Source: Sepiola atlantica (taxonomy: Eukaryota > Mollusca > Cephalopoda > Sepiida > Sepiolidae). Taken from it: a DNA stretch of 64,000 nt. The DNA is taken from the NCBI GenBank assembly GCA_963556195.1, contig CAUVYP010000579.1, forward strand, positions 1,612,001 through 1,676,000, read 5' to 3'. Positions within the stretch are counted from its first letter, which is position 1. Each line of letters opens with the position of its first letter. The notes under the pieces were generated by a model, which worked only from the letters and a program-made list of their open reading frames with translations, was not told where the DNA came from and searched no databases. A program made the translations under genes and the position numbers. Shown here piece by piece: positions 24,297 to 38,060 of this stretch.

Positions 24297-25784
24297 TTGT
24301 TGATGTTTTGCGTATTCAGTTTGTATCGACATATCTCCGGGAGTACAAGAGCTGAACTTCTGAAACTTGGTACTTCAGTAGAAAATGTGTGTCCGCTAAT
24401 GTCTGCAAAGTTTCGGAGCACAATTCTTATAAATGTGGAAGTTATTAACAAAAGACCTATCAACTTTAAATCGCACTAAATTTTGTTTATGTTTTGCGTA
24501 TTCAGTTTGTATCGACATATCTCCGGGAGTACAAGAGCTGAACTTCTGAAACTTCGTACATCAGTAGAAAATGTGTGTCCGCTATTGTCTGCAAAGTTTC
24601 GGAGCACAATTCTCATAAATGTGGAAGTTATAAACAAAAGCGATATCAACTTAAAATCGCACTAAATTTTGTTGATGTTTTGCGTATTCAGTTTGTATCG
24701 ACATATCTCCGGGAGTACAAGAGCTGAACTTCTGAAACTTGGTACTTCAGTAGAAAATGTGTGTCCGCTAATGTCTGCAAAGTTTCGGAGCACAATTCTT
24801 ATAAATGTGAAAGTTATTAACACAAGCGATATACCTTTTAAATCGCACTAAATTTTGTTGATGTTTTGCGTATTCAGTTTGTATCGACATATCTCCGGGA
24901 GTACAAGAGCTGAACTTCTGAAACTTGGTACTTCAGTAGAAAATGTGTGTCCGCTAATGTCTGCAAAGTTTCAGAGCACAATTCTTATAAATGTGGAAGT
25001 TATAAACAAAAGCGATATCAACTTAAAATCGCACTAAATTTTGTTGATGTTTTGCGTATTCAGTTTGTATCGACATATCTCCGGGAGTACAAGAGCTGAA
25101 CTTCTGAAACTTGGTACTTCAGTAGAAAATGTGTGTCCGCTAATGTCTGCAAAGTTTCAGAGCACAATTTGTATAAATGTGGAAGTTATAAACACAAGCG
25201 ATATCAACTTAAAATCGCACTAAATTTTGTTGATGTTTTGCGTATTCAGTTTGTATCGACATATCTCCGGGAGTACAAGAGCTGAACTTCTGAAACTTGG
25301 TACTTCAGTAGAAAATGTGTGTCCGCTAATGTCTGCAAAGTTTCAGAGCACAATTCTTATAAATGTGGAAGTTATAAACACAAGCGATATCAACATAAAA
25401 TCGCACTAAATTTTGTTGATGTTTTGCGTATTCAGTTTGTATCGACATATCTCCGGGAGTACAAGAGCTGAACTTCTGAAACTTGGTACTTCAGTAGAAA
25501 ATGTGTGGCCGCTAATGTCTGCAAAGTTTCGGAGCACAATTCTTATAAATGTGGAAGTTATTAACAAAAGACCTATCAACTTTAAATCGCACTAAATTTT
25601 GTTTATGTTTTGCGTATTCAGTTTGTATCGACATATCTCCGGGAGTACAAGAGCTGAACTTCTGTAAATTCGTACATCAGTAGAAAATGTGTGTCCGCTA
25701 TTGTCTGCAAAGTTTCGGAGCACAATTCTCATAAATGTGGAAGTTATAAACAAAAGCGATATCAACTTAAAATCGCACTAAATT

Positions 25785-27644
25785 TTGTTGATGTTTTGCG
25801 TATTCAGTTTGTATCGACATATCTCCGGGAGTACAAGAGCTGAACTTCTGAAACTTGGTACTTTAGTAGAAAATGTGTGTCCGCTAATGTCTGCAAAGTT
25901 TCAGAGCACAATTCTTATAAATGTGGAAGTTATAAACAAAAGCGATATCAACTTAAAATCGCACTAAATTTTGTTGATGTTTTGCGTATTCAGTTTGTAT
26001 CGACATATCTCCGGGAGTACAGAAGCTGAACTTCTGAAACTTGGTACTTCAGTAGAAAATGTGTGTCCGCTAATGTCTGCAAAGTTTCAGAGCACAATTC
26101 TTATAAATGTGGAAGTTATAAACACAAGCGATATCAACATAAAATCGCACTAAATTTTGTTGATGTTTTGCGTATTCAGTTTGTATCGACATATCTCCGG
26201 GAGTACAAGAGCTGAACTTCTGAAACTTTGTACTTCAGTAGAAAATGTGTGTCCGCTAATGTCTGCAAAGTTTCGGAGCACAATTCTTATAAATGTGGAA
26301 GTTATTAACAAAAGACCTATCAACTTTAAATCGCACTAAATTTTGTTTATGTTTTGCGTATTCAGTTTGTATCGACATATCTCCGGGAGTACAAGAGCTG
26401 AACTTCTGAAACTTCGTACATCAGTAGAAAATGTGTGTCCGCTATTGTCTGCAAAGTTTCGGAGCACAATTCTCATAAATGTGGAAGTTATAAACAAAAG
26501 CGATATCAACTTAAAATCGCACTAAATTTTGTTGATGTTTTGCGTATTCAGTTTGTATCCACATATCTCCGGGAGTACAAGAGCTGAACTTCTGAAACTT
26601 GGTACTTCAGTAGAAAATGTGTGTCCGCTAATGTCTGCAAAGTTTCGGAGCACAATTCTTATAAATGTGAAAGTTATTAACACAAGCGATATACCTTTTA
26701 AATCGCACTAAATTTTGTTGATGTTTTGCGTATTCAGTTTGTATCGACATATCTCCGGGAGTACAAGAGCTGAACTTCTGAAACTTGGTACTTCAGTAGA
26801 AAATGTGTGTCCGCTAATGTCTGCAAAGTTTCAGAGCACAATTCTTATAAATGTGGAAGTTATAAACAAAAGCGATATCAACTTAAAATCGCACTAAATT
26901 TTGTTGATGTTTTGCGTATTCAGTTTGTATCGACATATCTCCGGGAGTACAAGAGCTGAACTTCTGAAACTTGGTACTTCAGTAGAAAATGTGTGTCCGC
27001 TAATGTCTGCAAAGTTTCAGAGCACAATTTGTATAAATGTGGAAGTTATAAACACAAGCGATATCAACTTAAAATCGCACTAAATTTTGTTGATGTTTTG
27101 CGTATTCAGTTTGTATCGACATATCTCCGGGAGTACAAGAGCTGAACTTCTGAAACTTGGTACTTCAGTAGAAAATGTGTGTCCGCTAATGTCTGCAAAG
27201 TTTCAGAGCACAATTCTTATAAATGTGGAAGTTATAAACACAAGCGATATCAACATAAAATCGCACTAAATTTTGTTGATGTTTTGCGTATTCAGTTTGT
27301 ATCGACATATCTCCGGGAGTACAAGAGCTGAACTTCTGAAACTTGGTACTTCAGTAGAAAATGTGTGGCCGCTAATGTCTGCAAAGTTTCGGAGCACAAT
27401 TCTTATAAATGTGGAAGTTATTAACAAAAGACCTATCAACTTTAAATCGCACTAAATTTTGTTTATGTTTTGCGTATTCAGTTTGTATCGACATATCTCC
27501 GGGAGTACAAGAGCTGAACTTCTGAAAATTCGTACATCAGTAGAAAATGTGTGTCCGCTATTGTCTGCAAAGTTTCGGAGCACAATTCTCATAAATGTGG
27601 AAGTTATAAACAAAAGCGATATCAACTTAAAATCGCACTAAATT
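25785..27644 (+). repeat. Ten-monomer HOR unit (1,860 bp), middle array, copy 1
   Basis: The order is B (TACTTTAGTAG), D (ACAGAAGC), E (TTTGTACTTC), F, A' (TATCCACATATC), B, C, D, E (GTGTGGCCG), F (GAAAATTCG). It is followed directly by a near-identical copy. The marker substitution in copy 2 is T at 27,735 (AAAATTTGTG), where this copy has G at 25,875. The F monomer just before it (25,599) has CTGTAAATTCG, a further change on the GAAAATTCG background. Confidence 0.92.
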
Positions 27645-29504
27645 TTGTTGATGTTTTGCGTATTCAGTTTGTATCGACATATCTCCGGGAGTACAAGAGC
27701 TGAACTTCTGAAACTTGGTACTTTAGTAGAAAATTTGTGTCCGCTAATGTCTGCAAAGTTTCAGAGCACAATTCTTATAAATGTGGAAGTTATAAACAAA
27801 AGCGATATCAACTTAAAATCGCACTAAATTTTGTTGATGTTTTGCGTATTCAGTTTGTATCGACATATCTCCGGGAGTACAGAAGCTGAACTTCTGAAAC
27901 TTGGTACTTCAGTAGAAAATGTGTGTCCGCTAATGTCTGCAAAGTTTCAGAGCACAATTCTTATAAATGTGGAAGTTATAAACACAAGCGATATCAACAT
28001 AAAATCGCACTAAATTTTGTTGATGTTTTGCGTATTCAGTTTGTATCGACATATCTCCGGGAGTACAAGAGCTGAACTTCTGAAACTTTGTACTTCAGTA
28101 GAAAATGTGTGTCCGCTAATGTCTGCAAAGTTTCGGAGCACAATTCTTATAAATGTGGAAGTTATTAACAAAAGACCTATCAACTTTAAATCGCACTAAA
28201 TTTTGTTTATGTTTTGCGTATTCAGTTTGTATCGACATATCTCCGGGAGTACAAGAGCTGAACTTCTGAAACTTCGTACATCAGTAGAAAATGTGTGTCC
28301 GCTATTGTCTGCAAAGTTTCGGAGCACAATTCTCATAAATGTGGAAGTTATAAACAAAAGCGATATCAACTTAAAATCGCACTAAATTTTGTTGATGTTT
28401 TGCGTATTCAGTTTGTATCCACATATCTCCGGGAGTACAAGAGCTGAACTTCTGAAACTTGGTACTTCAGTAGAAAATGTGTGTCCGCTAATGTCTGCAA
28501 AGTTTCGGAGCACAATTCTTATAAATGTGAAAGTTATTAACACAAGCGATATACCTTTTAAATCGCACTAAATTTTGTTGATGTTTTGCGTATTCAGTTT
28601 GTATCGACATATCTCCGGGAGTACAAGAGCTGAACTTCTGAAACTTGGTACTTCAGTAGAAAATGTGTGTCCGCTAATGTCTGCAAAGTTTCAGAGCACA
28701 ATTCTTATAAATGTGGAAGTTATAAACAAAAGCGATATCAACTTAAAATCGCACTAAATTTTGTTGATGTTTTGCGTATTCAGTTTGTATCGACATATCT
28801 CCGGGAGTACAAGAGCTGAACTTCTGAAACTTGGTACTTCAGTAGAAAATGTGTGTCCGCTAATGTCTGCAAAGTTTCAGAGCACAATTTGTATAAATGT
28901 GGAAGTTATAAACACAAGCGATATCAACTTAAAATCGCACTAAATTTTGTTGATGTTTTGCGTATTCAGTTTGTATCGACATATCTCCGGGAGTACAAGA
29001 GCTGAACTTCTGAAACTTGGTACTTCAGTAGAAAATGTGTGTCCGCTAATGTCTGCAAAGTTTCAGAGCACAATTCTTATAAATGTGGAAGTTATAAACA
29101 CAAGCGATATCAACATAAAATCGCACTAAATTTTGTTGATGTTTTGCGTATTCAGTTTGTATCGACATATCTCCGGGAGTACAAGAGCTGAACTTCTGAA
29201 ACTTGGTACTTCAGTAGAAAATGTGTGGCCGCTAATGTCTGCAAAGTTTCGGAGCACAATTCTTATAAATGTGGAAGTTATTAACAAAAGACCTATCAAC
29301 TTTAAATCGCACTAAATTTTGTTTATGTTTTGCGTATTCAGTTTGTATCGACATATCTCCGGGAGTACAAGAGCTGAACTTCTGAAAATTCGTACATCAG
29401 TAGAAAATGTGTGTCCGCTATTGTCTGCAAAGTTTCGGAGCACAATTCTCATAAATGTGGAAGTTATAAACAAAAGCGATATCAACTTAAAATCGCACTA
29501 AATT
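27645..29504 (+). repeat. Ten-monomer HOR unit (1,860 bp), middle array, copy 2
   Basis: This is the same ten-monomer order as 25,785-27,644, including TACTTTAGTAG, TATCCACATATC and GAAAATTCG. It shares AAAATTTGTG with the next copy at 29,505, so copies 2 and 3 are each other's closest relatives. Confidence 0.92.
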
Positions 29505-30248
29505 TTGTTGATGTTTTGCGTATTCAGTTTGTATCGACATATCTCCGGGAGTACAAGAGCTGAACTTCTGAAACTTGGTACTTTAGTAGAAAATTTGTGT
29601 CCGCTAATGTCTGCAAAGTTTCAGAGCACAATTCTTATAAATGTGGAAGTTATAAACAAAAGCGATATCAACTTAAAATCGCACTAAATTTTGTTGATGT
29701 TTTGCGTATTCAGTTTGTATCGACATATCTCCGGGAGTACAGAAGCTGAACTTCTGAAACTTGGTACTTCAGTAGAAAATGTGTGTCCGCTAATGTCTGC
29801 AAAGTTTCAGAGCACAATTCTTATAAATGTGGAAGTTATAAACACAAGCGATATCAACATAAAATCGCACTAAATTTTGTTGATGTTTTGCGTATTCAGT
29901 TTGTATCGACATATCTCCGGGAGTACAAGAGCTGAACTTCTGAAACTTTGTACTTCAGTAGAAAATGTGTGTCCGCTAATGTCTGCAAAGTTTCGGAGCA
30001 CAATTCTTATAAATGTGGAAGTTATTAACAAAAGACCTATCAACTTTAAATCGCACTAAATTTTGTTTATGTTTTGCGTATTCAGTTTGTATCGACATAT
30101 CTCCGGGAGTACAAGAGCTGAACTTCTGAAACTTCGTACATCAGTAGAAAATGTGTGTCCGCTATTGTCTGCAAAGTTTCGGAGCACAATTCTCATAAAT
30201 GTGGAAGTTATAAACAAAAGCGATATCAACTTAAAATCGCACTAAATT
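29505..30248 (+). repeat. Ten-monomer HOR, middle array, partial copy 3 (four monomers)
   Basis: B (TACTTTAGTAG, AAAATTTGTG), D (ACAGAAGC), E (TTTGTACTTC) and F match copy 2. The next monomer (30,249) keeps class A' but has TATCGACATATTTCC instead of TATCCACATATC, so close identity stops there. The order then continues A', B, D, E, F without C. Confidence 0.85.
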
Positions 30249-33200
30249 TTGTTGATGTTTTGCGTATTCAGTTTGTATCGACATATTTCCGGGAGTACAA
30301 GAGCTGAACTTCTGAAACTTGGTACTTCAGTAGAAAATGTGTGTCCGCTAATGTCTGCAAAGTTTCGGTGCACAATTCTTATAAATGTGAAAGTTATTAA
30401 CACAAGCGATATACCTTTTAAATCGCACTAAATTTTGTTGATGTTTTGCATATTCAGTTTGTATCGACATATCTCCGGGAGTACAAGAGCTGAACTTCTG
30501 AAACTTGGTACTTCAGTAGAAAATGTGTGTCCGCTAATGTCTGCAAAGTTTCAGAGCACAATTCTTATAAATGTGGAAGTTATAAACAAAAGCGATATCA
30601 ACTTAAAATCGCACTAAATTTTGTTGATGTTTTGCGTATTCAGTTTGTATCGACATATCTCCGGGAGTACAAGAGCTGAACTTCTGAAACTTGGTACTTC
30701 AGTAGAAAATGTGTGTCCGCTAATGTCTGCAAAGTTTCAGAGCACAATTCTTATAAATGTGGAAGTTATAAACACAAGCGATATCAACATAAAATCGCAC
30801 TAAATTTTGTTGATGTTTTGCGTATTCAGTTTGTATCGACATATCTCCGGGAGTACAAGAGCTGAACTTCTGAAACTTGGTACTTCAGTAGAAAATGTGT
30901 GGCCGCTAATGTCTGCAAAGTTTCGGAGCACAATTCTTATAAATGTGGAAGTTATTAACAAAAGACCTATCAACTTTAAATCGCACTAAATTTTGTTTAT
31001 GTTTTGCGTATTCAGTTTGTATCGACATATCTCCGGGAGTACAAGAGCTGAACTTCTGAAACTTCGTACATCAGTAGAAAATGTGTGTCCGCTATTGTCT
31101 GCAAAGTTTCGGAGCACAATTCTCATAAATGTGGAAGTTATAAACAAAAGCGATATCAACTTAAAATCGCACTAAATTTTGTTGATGTTTTGCGTATTCA
31201 GTTTGTATCGACATATCTCCGGGAGTACAAGAGCTGAAATTCTGAAACTTGGTACTTCAGTAGAAAATGTGTGTCCGCTAATGTCTGCAAAGTTTCAGAG
31301 CACAATTTGTATAAATGTGGAAGTTATAAACACAAGCGATATCAACTTAAAATCGCACTAAATTTTGTTGATGTTTTGCGTATTCAGTTTGTATCGACAT
31401 ATCTCCGGGAGTACAAGAGCTGAACTTCTGAAACTTGGTACTTCAGTAGAAAATGTGTGTCCGCTAATGTCTGCAAAGTTTCAGAGCACAATTCTTATAA
31501 ATGTGGAAGTTATAAACACAAGCGATATCAACATAAAATCGCACTAAATTTTGTTGATGTTTTGCGTATTCAGTTTGTATCGACATATCTCCGGGAGTAC
31601 AAGAGCTGAACTTCTGACACTTGGTACTTCAGTAGAAAATGTGTGGCCGCTAATGTCTGCAAAGTTTCGGAGCACAATTCTTATAAATGTGGAAGTTATT
31701 AACAAAAGACCTATCAACTTTAAATCGCACTAAATTTTGTTTATGTTTTGCGTATTCAGTTTGTATCGACATATCTCCGGGAGTACAAGAGCTGAACTTC
31801 TGAAACTTCGTACATCAGTAGAAAATGTGTGTCCGCTATTGTCTGCAAAGTTTCGGAGCACAATTCTCATAAATGTGGAAGTTATAAACAAAAGCGATAT
31901 CAACTTAAAATCGCACTAAATTTTGTTGATGTTTTGCGTATTCAGTTTGTATCGACATATCTCCGGGAGTACAAGAGCTGAACTTCTGAAACTTGGTACT
32001 TCAGTAGAAAATGTGTGTCCGCTAATGTCTGCAAAGTTTCGGAGCACAATTCTTATAAATGTGAAAGTTATTAACACAAGCGATATACCTTTTAAATCGC
32101 ACTAAATTTTGTTTATGTTTTGCGTATTCAGTTTGTATCGACATATCTCCGGGAGTACAAGAGCTGAACTTCTGAAACTTGGTACTTCAGTAGAAAATGT
32201 GTGTCCGCTAATGTCTGCAAAGTTTCAGAGCACAATTCTTATAAATGTGGAAGTTATAAACAAAAGCGATATCAACTTAAAATCGCACTAAATTTTGTTG
32301 ATGTTTTGCGTATTCAGTTTGTATCGACATATCTCCGGGAGTACAAGAGCTGAACTTCTGAAACTTGGTACTTCAGTAGAAAATGTGTGTCCGCTAATGT
32401 CTGCAAAGTTTCAGAGCACAATTCTTATAAATGTGGAAGTTATAAACACAAGCGATATCAACTTAAAATCGCACTAAATTTTGTTGATGTTTTTCGTATT
32501 CAGTTTGTATCGACATATCTCCGGGAGTACAAGAGCTGAACTTCTGAAACTTGGTACTTCAGTAGAAAATGTGTGTCCGCTAATGTCTGCAAAGTTTCAG
32601 AGCACAATTCTTATAAATGTGGAAGTTATAAACACAAGCGATATCAACATAAAATCGCACTAAATTTTGTTGATGTTTTGCGTATTCAGTTTGTATCGAC
32701 ATATCTCCGGGAGTACAAGAGCTGAACTTCTGAAACTTGGTACTTCAGTAGAAAATGTGTGGCCGCTAATGTCTGCAAAGTTTCGGAGCACAATTCTTAT
32801 AAATGTGGAAGTTATTAACAAAAGACCTATCAACTTTAAATCGCACTAAATTTTGTTGATGTTTTGCGTATTCAGTTTGTATCGACATATCTCCGGGAGT
32901 ACAAGAGCTGAACTTCTGAAACTTGGTACTTCAGTAGAAAATGTGTGTCCGCTAATGTCTGCAAAGTTTCAGAGCACAATTTGTATAAATGTGGAAGTTA
33001 TAAACACAAGCGATATCAACTTAAAATCGCACTAAATTTTGTTGATGTTTTGCGTATTCAGTTTGTATCGACATATCTCCGGGAGTACAAGAGCTGAACT
33101 TCTGAAACTTGGTACTTCAGTAGAAAATGTGTGTCCGCTAATGTCTGCAAAGTTACGGAGCACAATTCTTATAAATGTGGAAGTTATAAACAAAAGCGAT

Positions 33201-34154
33201 ATCAACTTAAAATCGCACTAAATTTTGTTCATGTTTTGCGTATTCAGTTTGTATCGACATATCTCCGGGAGTACAAGAGCTGAACTTCTGAAACTTGGTA
33301 CTTCAGTAGAAAATGTGTGTCCGCTAATGTCTGCAAAGTTTCGGAGCACAATTCTTATAAATGTGGAAGTTATTAACACAAGCGATATACCTTTTAAATC
33401 GCACTAAATTTTGTTGATGTTTTGCGTATTCAGTTTGTATCGACATATCTCCGGGAGTACAAGAGCTGAACTTCTGAAACTTGGTACTTCAGTAGAAAAT
33501 GTGTGTCCGCTAATGTCTGCAAAGTTTCGGAGCACAATTCTTATAAATGTGGAAGTTATTAACAAAAGACCTATCAACTTTAAATCGCACTAAATTTTGT
33601 TTATGTTTTGCGTATTCAGTTTGTATCGACATATCTCCGGGAGTACAAGAGCTGAACTTCTGAAACTTCGTACATCAGTAGAAAATGTGTGTCCGCTATT
33701 GTCTGCAAAGTTTCGGAGCACAATTCTCATAAATGTGGAAGTTATAAACAAAAGCGATATCAACTTAAAATCGCACTAAATTTTGTTGATGTTTTGCGTA
33801 TTCAGTTTGTATCGACATATCTCCGGGAGTACAAGAGCTGAACTTCTGAAACTTGGTACTTCAGTAGAAAATGTGTGTCTGCTAATGTCTGCAAAGTTTC
33901 GGAGCACAATTCTTATAAATGTGAAAGTTATTAACACAAGCGATATACCTTTTAAATCGCACTAAATTTTGTTGATGTTTTGCGTATTCAGTTTGTATCG
34001 ACATATCTCCGGGAGTACAAGAGCTGAACTTCTGAAACTTGGTACTTCAGTAGAAAATGTGTGTCCGCTAATGTCTGCAAAGTTTCGGAGCACAATTCTT
34101 ATAAATGTGGAAGTTATTAACAAAAGACCTATCAACTTTAAATCGCACTAAATT

Positions 34155-35270
34155 TTGTTTATGTTTTGCGTATTCAGTTTGTATCGATATATCTCCGGGA
34201 GTACAAGGGCTGAACTTCTGAAACTTCGTACATCAGTAGAAAATGTGTGTCCGCTATTGTCTGCAAAATTTCGGAGCACAATTCTCATAAATGTGGAAGT
34301 TATAAACAAAAGCGATATCAACTTAAAATCGCACTAAATTTTGTTGATGTTTTGCGTATTCAGTTTGTATCGACATATCTCCGGGAGTACAAGAGCTGAA
34401 CTTCTGAAACTTCGTACTTCAGTAGAAAATGTGTGTCCGCTAACGTCTGCAAAGTTTCGGAGCACAATTCTTATAAATGTGGAAGTTATAAACAAAAGCG
34501 ATATCAACTTAAAATCGCACTAAATTTTGTTGATGTTTTGCGTATTCAGTTTGTATCGACATATCTCCGGGAGTACAAGAGCTGAACTTCTGAAACTTGG
34601 TACTTCAGTAGAAAATGTGTGTCCGCTAATGTCTGCAAAGTTTCGGAGCACAATTCTTATAAATGTGGAAGTTATTAACACAAGCGATATACCTTTTAAA
34701 TCGCACTAAATTTTGTTGATGTTTTGCGTATTCAGTTTGTATCGACATATCTCCGGGAGTTCAAGAGCTGAACTTCTGAAACTTGGTACTTCAGTAGAAA
34801 ATGTGTGTCCGCTAATGTCTGCAAAGTTTCAGAGCACAATTCTTATAAATGTGGAAGTTATAAACAAAAGCGATATCAACTTAAAATCGCACTAAATTTT
34901 GTTGATGTTTTGCGTATTCAGTTTGTATCGACATATCTCCGGGAGTACAGAAGCTGAACTTCTGAAACTTGGTACTTCAGTAGAAAATGTGTGTCCGCTA
35001 ATGTCTGCAAAGTTTCAGAGCACAATTCTTATAAATGTGGAAGTTATAAACACAAGCGATATCAACATAAAATCGCACTAAATTTTGTTGATGTTTTGCG
35101 TATTCAGTTTGTATCGACATATCTCCGGGAGTACAAGAGCTGAACTTCTGAAACTTGGTACTTCAGTAGAAAATGTGTGGCCGCTAATGTCTGCAAAGTT
35201 TCGGAGCACAATTCTTATAAATGTGGAAGTTATTAACAAAAGACCTATCAACTTTAAATCGCACTAAATT
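34155..35270 (+). repeat. Six-monomer HOR unit (1,116 bp), copy 1
   Basis: The order is F, G, A, B, D (ACAGAAGC), E (GTGTGGCCG). Private markers are TATCGATATATC, ACAAGGGCTG and GCAAAATTTCG in F, CTAACGTCTG in G and GGAGTTCAAG in B. All recur in the adjacent copy and nowhere else that I found. The order matches the inferred ancestral six-monomer unit. Confidence 0.93.
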
Positions 35271-36386
35271 TTGTTTATGTTTTGCGTATTCAGTTTGTAT
35301 CGATATATCTCCGGGAGTACAAGGGCTGAACTTCTGAAACTTCGTACATCAGTAGAAAATGTGTGTCCGCTATTGTCTGCAAAATTTCGGAGCACAATTC
35401 TCATAAATGTGGAAGTTATAAACAAAAGCGATATCAACTTAAAATCGCACTAAATTTTGTTGATGTTTTGCGTATTCAGTTTGTATCGACATATCTCCGG
35501 GAGTACAAGAGCTGAACTTCTGAAACTTCGTACTTCAGTAGAAAATGTGTGTCCGCTAACGTCTGCAAAGTTTCGGAGCACAATTCTTATAAATGTGGAA
35601 GTTATAAACAAAAGCGATATCAACTTAAAATCGCACTAAATTTTGTTGATGTTTTGCGTATTCAGTTTGTATCGACATATCTCCGGGAGTACAAGAGCTG
35701 AACTTCTGAAACTTGGTACTTCAGTAGAAAATGTGTGTCCGCTAATGTCTGCAAAGTTTCGGAGCACAATTCTTATAAATGTGGAAGTTATTAACACAAG
35801 CGATATACCTTTTAAATCGCACTAAATTTTGTTGATGTTTTGCGTATTCAGTTTGTATCGACATATCTCCGGGAGTTCAAGAGCTGAACTTCTGAAACTT
35901 GGTACTTCAGTAGAAAATGTGTGTCCGCTAATGTCTGCAAAGTTTCAGAGCACAATTCTTATAAATGTGGAAGTTATAAACAAAAGCGATATCAACTTAA
36001 AATCGCACTAAATTTTGTTGATGTTTTGCGTATTCAGTTTGTATCGACATATCTCCGGGAGTACAGAAGCTGAACTTCTGAAACTTGGTACTTCAGTAGA
36101 AAATGTGTGTCCGCTAATGTCTGCAAAGTTTCAGAGCACAATTCTTATAAATGTGGAAGTTATAAACACAAGCGATATCAACATAAAATCGCACTAAATT
36201 TTGTTGATGTTTTGCGTATTCAGTTTGTATCGACATATCTCCGGGAGTACAAGAGCTGAACTTCTGAAACTTGGTACTTCAGTAGAAAATGTGTGGCCGC
36301 TAATGTCTGCAAAGTTTCGGAGCACAATTCTTATAAATGTGGAAGTTATTAACAAAAGACCTATCAACTTTAAATCGCACTAAATT
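35271..36386 (+). repeat. Six-monomer HOR unit (1,116 bp), copy 2
   Basis: This repeats all five private markers of 34,155-35,270 in the same order; I saw no difference between the two copies. The F monomer that follows at 36,387 lacks them, fixing the right-hand limit of the duplication. Confidence 0.93.
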
Positions 36387-36944
36387 TTGTTTATGTTTTG
36401 CGTATTCAGTTTGTATCGACATATCTCCGGGAGTACAAGAGCTGAACTTCTGAAACTTCGTACATCAGTAGAAAATGTGTGTCCGCTATTGTCTGCAAAG
36501 TTTCGGAGCACAATTCTCATAAATGTGGAAGTTATAAACAAAAGCGATATCAACTTAAAATCGCACTAAATTTTGTTGATGTTTTGCGTATTCAGTTTGT
36601 ATCGACATATCTCCGGGAGTACAAGAGCTGAACTTCTGAAACTTGGTACTTCAGTAGAAAATGTGTGTCCGCTAATGTCTGCAAAGTTTCAGAGCACAAT
36701 TCTTATAAATGTGGAAGTTATAAACAAAAGCGATATCAACTTAAAATCGCACTAAATTTTGTTGATGTTTTGCGTATTCAGTTTGTATCGACATATCTCC
36801 GGGAGTACAAGAGCTGAACTTCTGAAACTTGGTACTTCAGTAGAAAATGTGTGTCCGCTAATGTCTGCAAAGTTTCAGAGCACAATTTGTATAAATGTGG
36901 AAGTTATAAACACAAGCGATATCAACTTAAAATCGCACTAAATT

Positions 36945-37502
36945 TTGTTGATGTTTTGCGTATTCAGTTTGTATCGACATATCTCCGGGAGTACAAGAGC
37001 TGAACTTCTGAAACTTGGTACTTCAGTAGAAAATGTGTGTCCGCTAATGTCTGCAAAGTTTCGGAGCACAATTCTTATAAATGTGGAAGTTATAAACACA
37101 AGCGATATCAACTTAAAATCGCACTAAATTTTGTTGATGTTTTGCGTATTCAGTTTGTATCGACATATCTCCGGGAGTACAAGAGCTGAACTTCTGAAAC
37201 TTGGTACTTCAGTAGAAAATGTGTGTCCGCTAATGTCTGCAAAGTTTCGGAGCACAATTCTTATAAATGTGGAAGTTATTAACACAAGCGATATACCTTT
37301 TAAATCGCACTAAATTTTGTTGATGTTTTGCGTATTCAGTTTGTATCGACATATCTCCGGGAGTACAAGAGCTGAACTTCTGAAACTTCATACATCAGTA
37401 TAAAATGTGTGTCCGCTATTGTCTGCAAAGTTTCGGAGCACAATTCTCATAAATGTGGAAGTTATAAACAAAAGCGATATCAACTTAAAATCGCACTAAA
37501 TT
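36945..37502 (+). repeat. Three-monomer block with CATACATCAGTATAAAATG, copy 1
   Basis: A CGG-bodied monomer with a class C tail is followed by A and by an F copy bearing CATACATCAGTATAAAATG. The same trio recurs at 39,177-39,734, twelve monomers (2,232 bp) to the right. The change GTAGAA to GTATAA creates an in-frame TAA. Related F copies with GTATAAAACG are at 42,339 and 42,711. Confidence 0.85.
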
Positions 37503-37874
37503 TTGTTGATGTTTTGCGTATTCAGTTTGTATCGACATATCTCCGGGAGTACAAGAGCTGAACTTCTGAAACTTGGTACTTCAGTAGAAAATGTGTGTCC
37601 GCTATTGTCTGCAAAGTTTCGGAGCACAATTCTTATAAATGTGGAAGTTATAAACACAAGCGATATCAACATAAAATCGCACTAAATTTTGTTGATGTTT
37701 TGCGTATTCAGTTTGTATCGACATATCTCCGGGAGTACAAGAGCTGAACTTCTGAAACTTCGTACATCAGTAGAAAATGTGTGTCCGCTATTGTCTGCAA
37801 AGTTTCGGAGCACAATTCTCATAAATGTGGAAGTTATTAACAAAAGACCTATCAACTTTAAATCGCACTAAATT
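37503..37874 (+). repeat. Two mosaic monomers (F-like bodies with D and E tails)
   Basis: The first copy has a CTATTG body with CGG joined to the class D tail (CACAAGCGATATCAACAT). The second has CGTACATCAG, CTATTG and TTCTCATAA, all F markers, joined to the class E tail (AAAAGACCTATC). Such combinations imply exchange between classes within the monomer, in the second case between about m135 and m150. Confidence 0.82.
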
Positions 37875-38060
37875 TTGTTGATGTTTTGCGTATTCAGTTT
37901 GTATCGACATATCTCCGGGAGTACAAGAGCTGAACTTCTGAAACTTCGTACTTCAGTAGAAAATGTGTGTCCGCTAATGTCTGCAAAGTTTCGGAGCACA
38001 ATTCTTATAAATGTGGAAGTTATAAACAAAAGCGATATCAACTTAAAATCGCACTAAATT

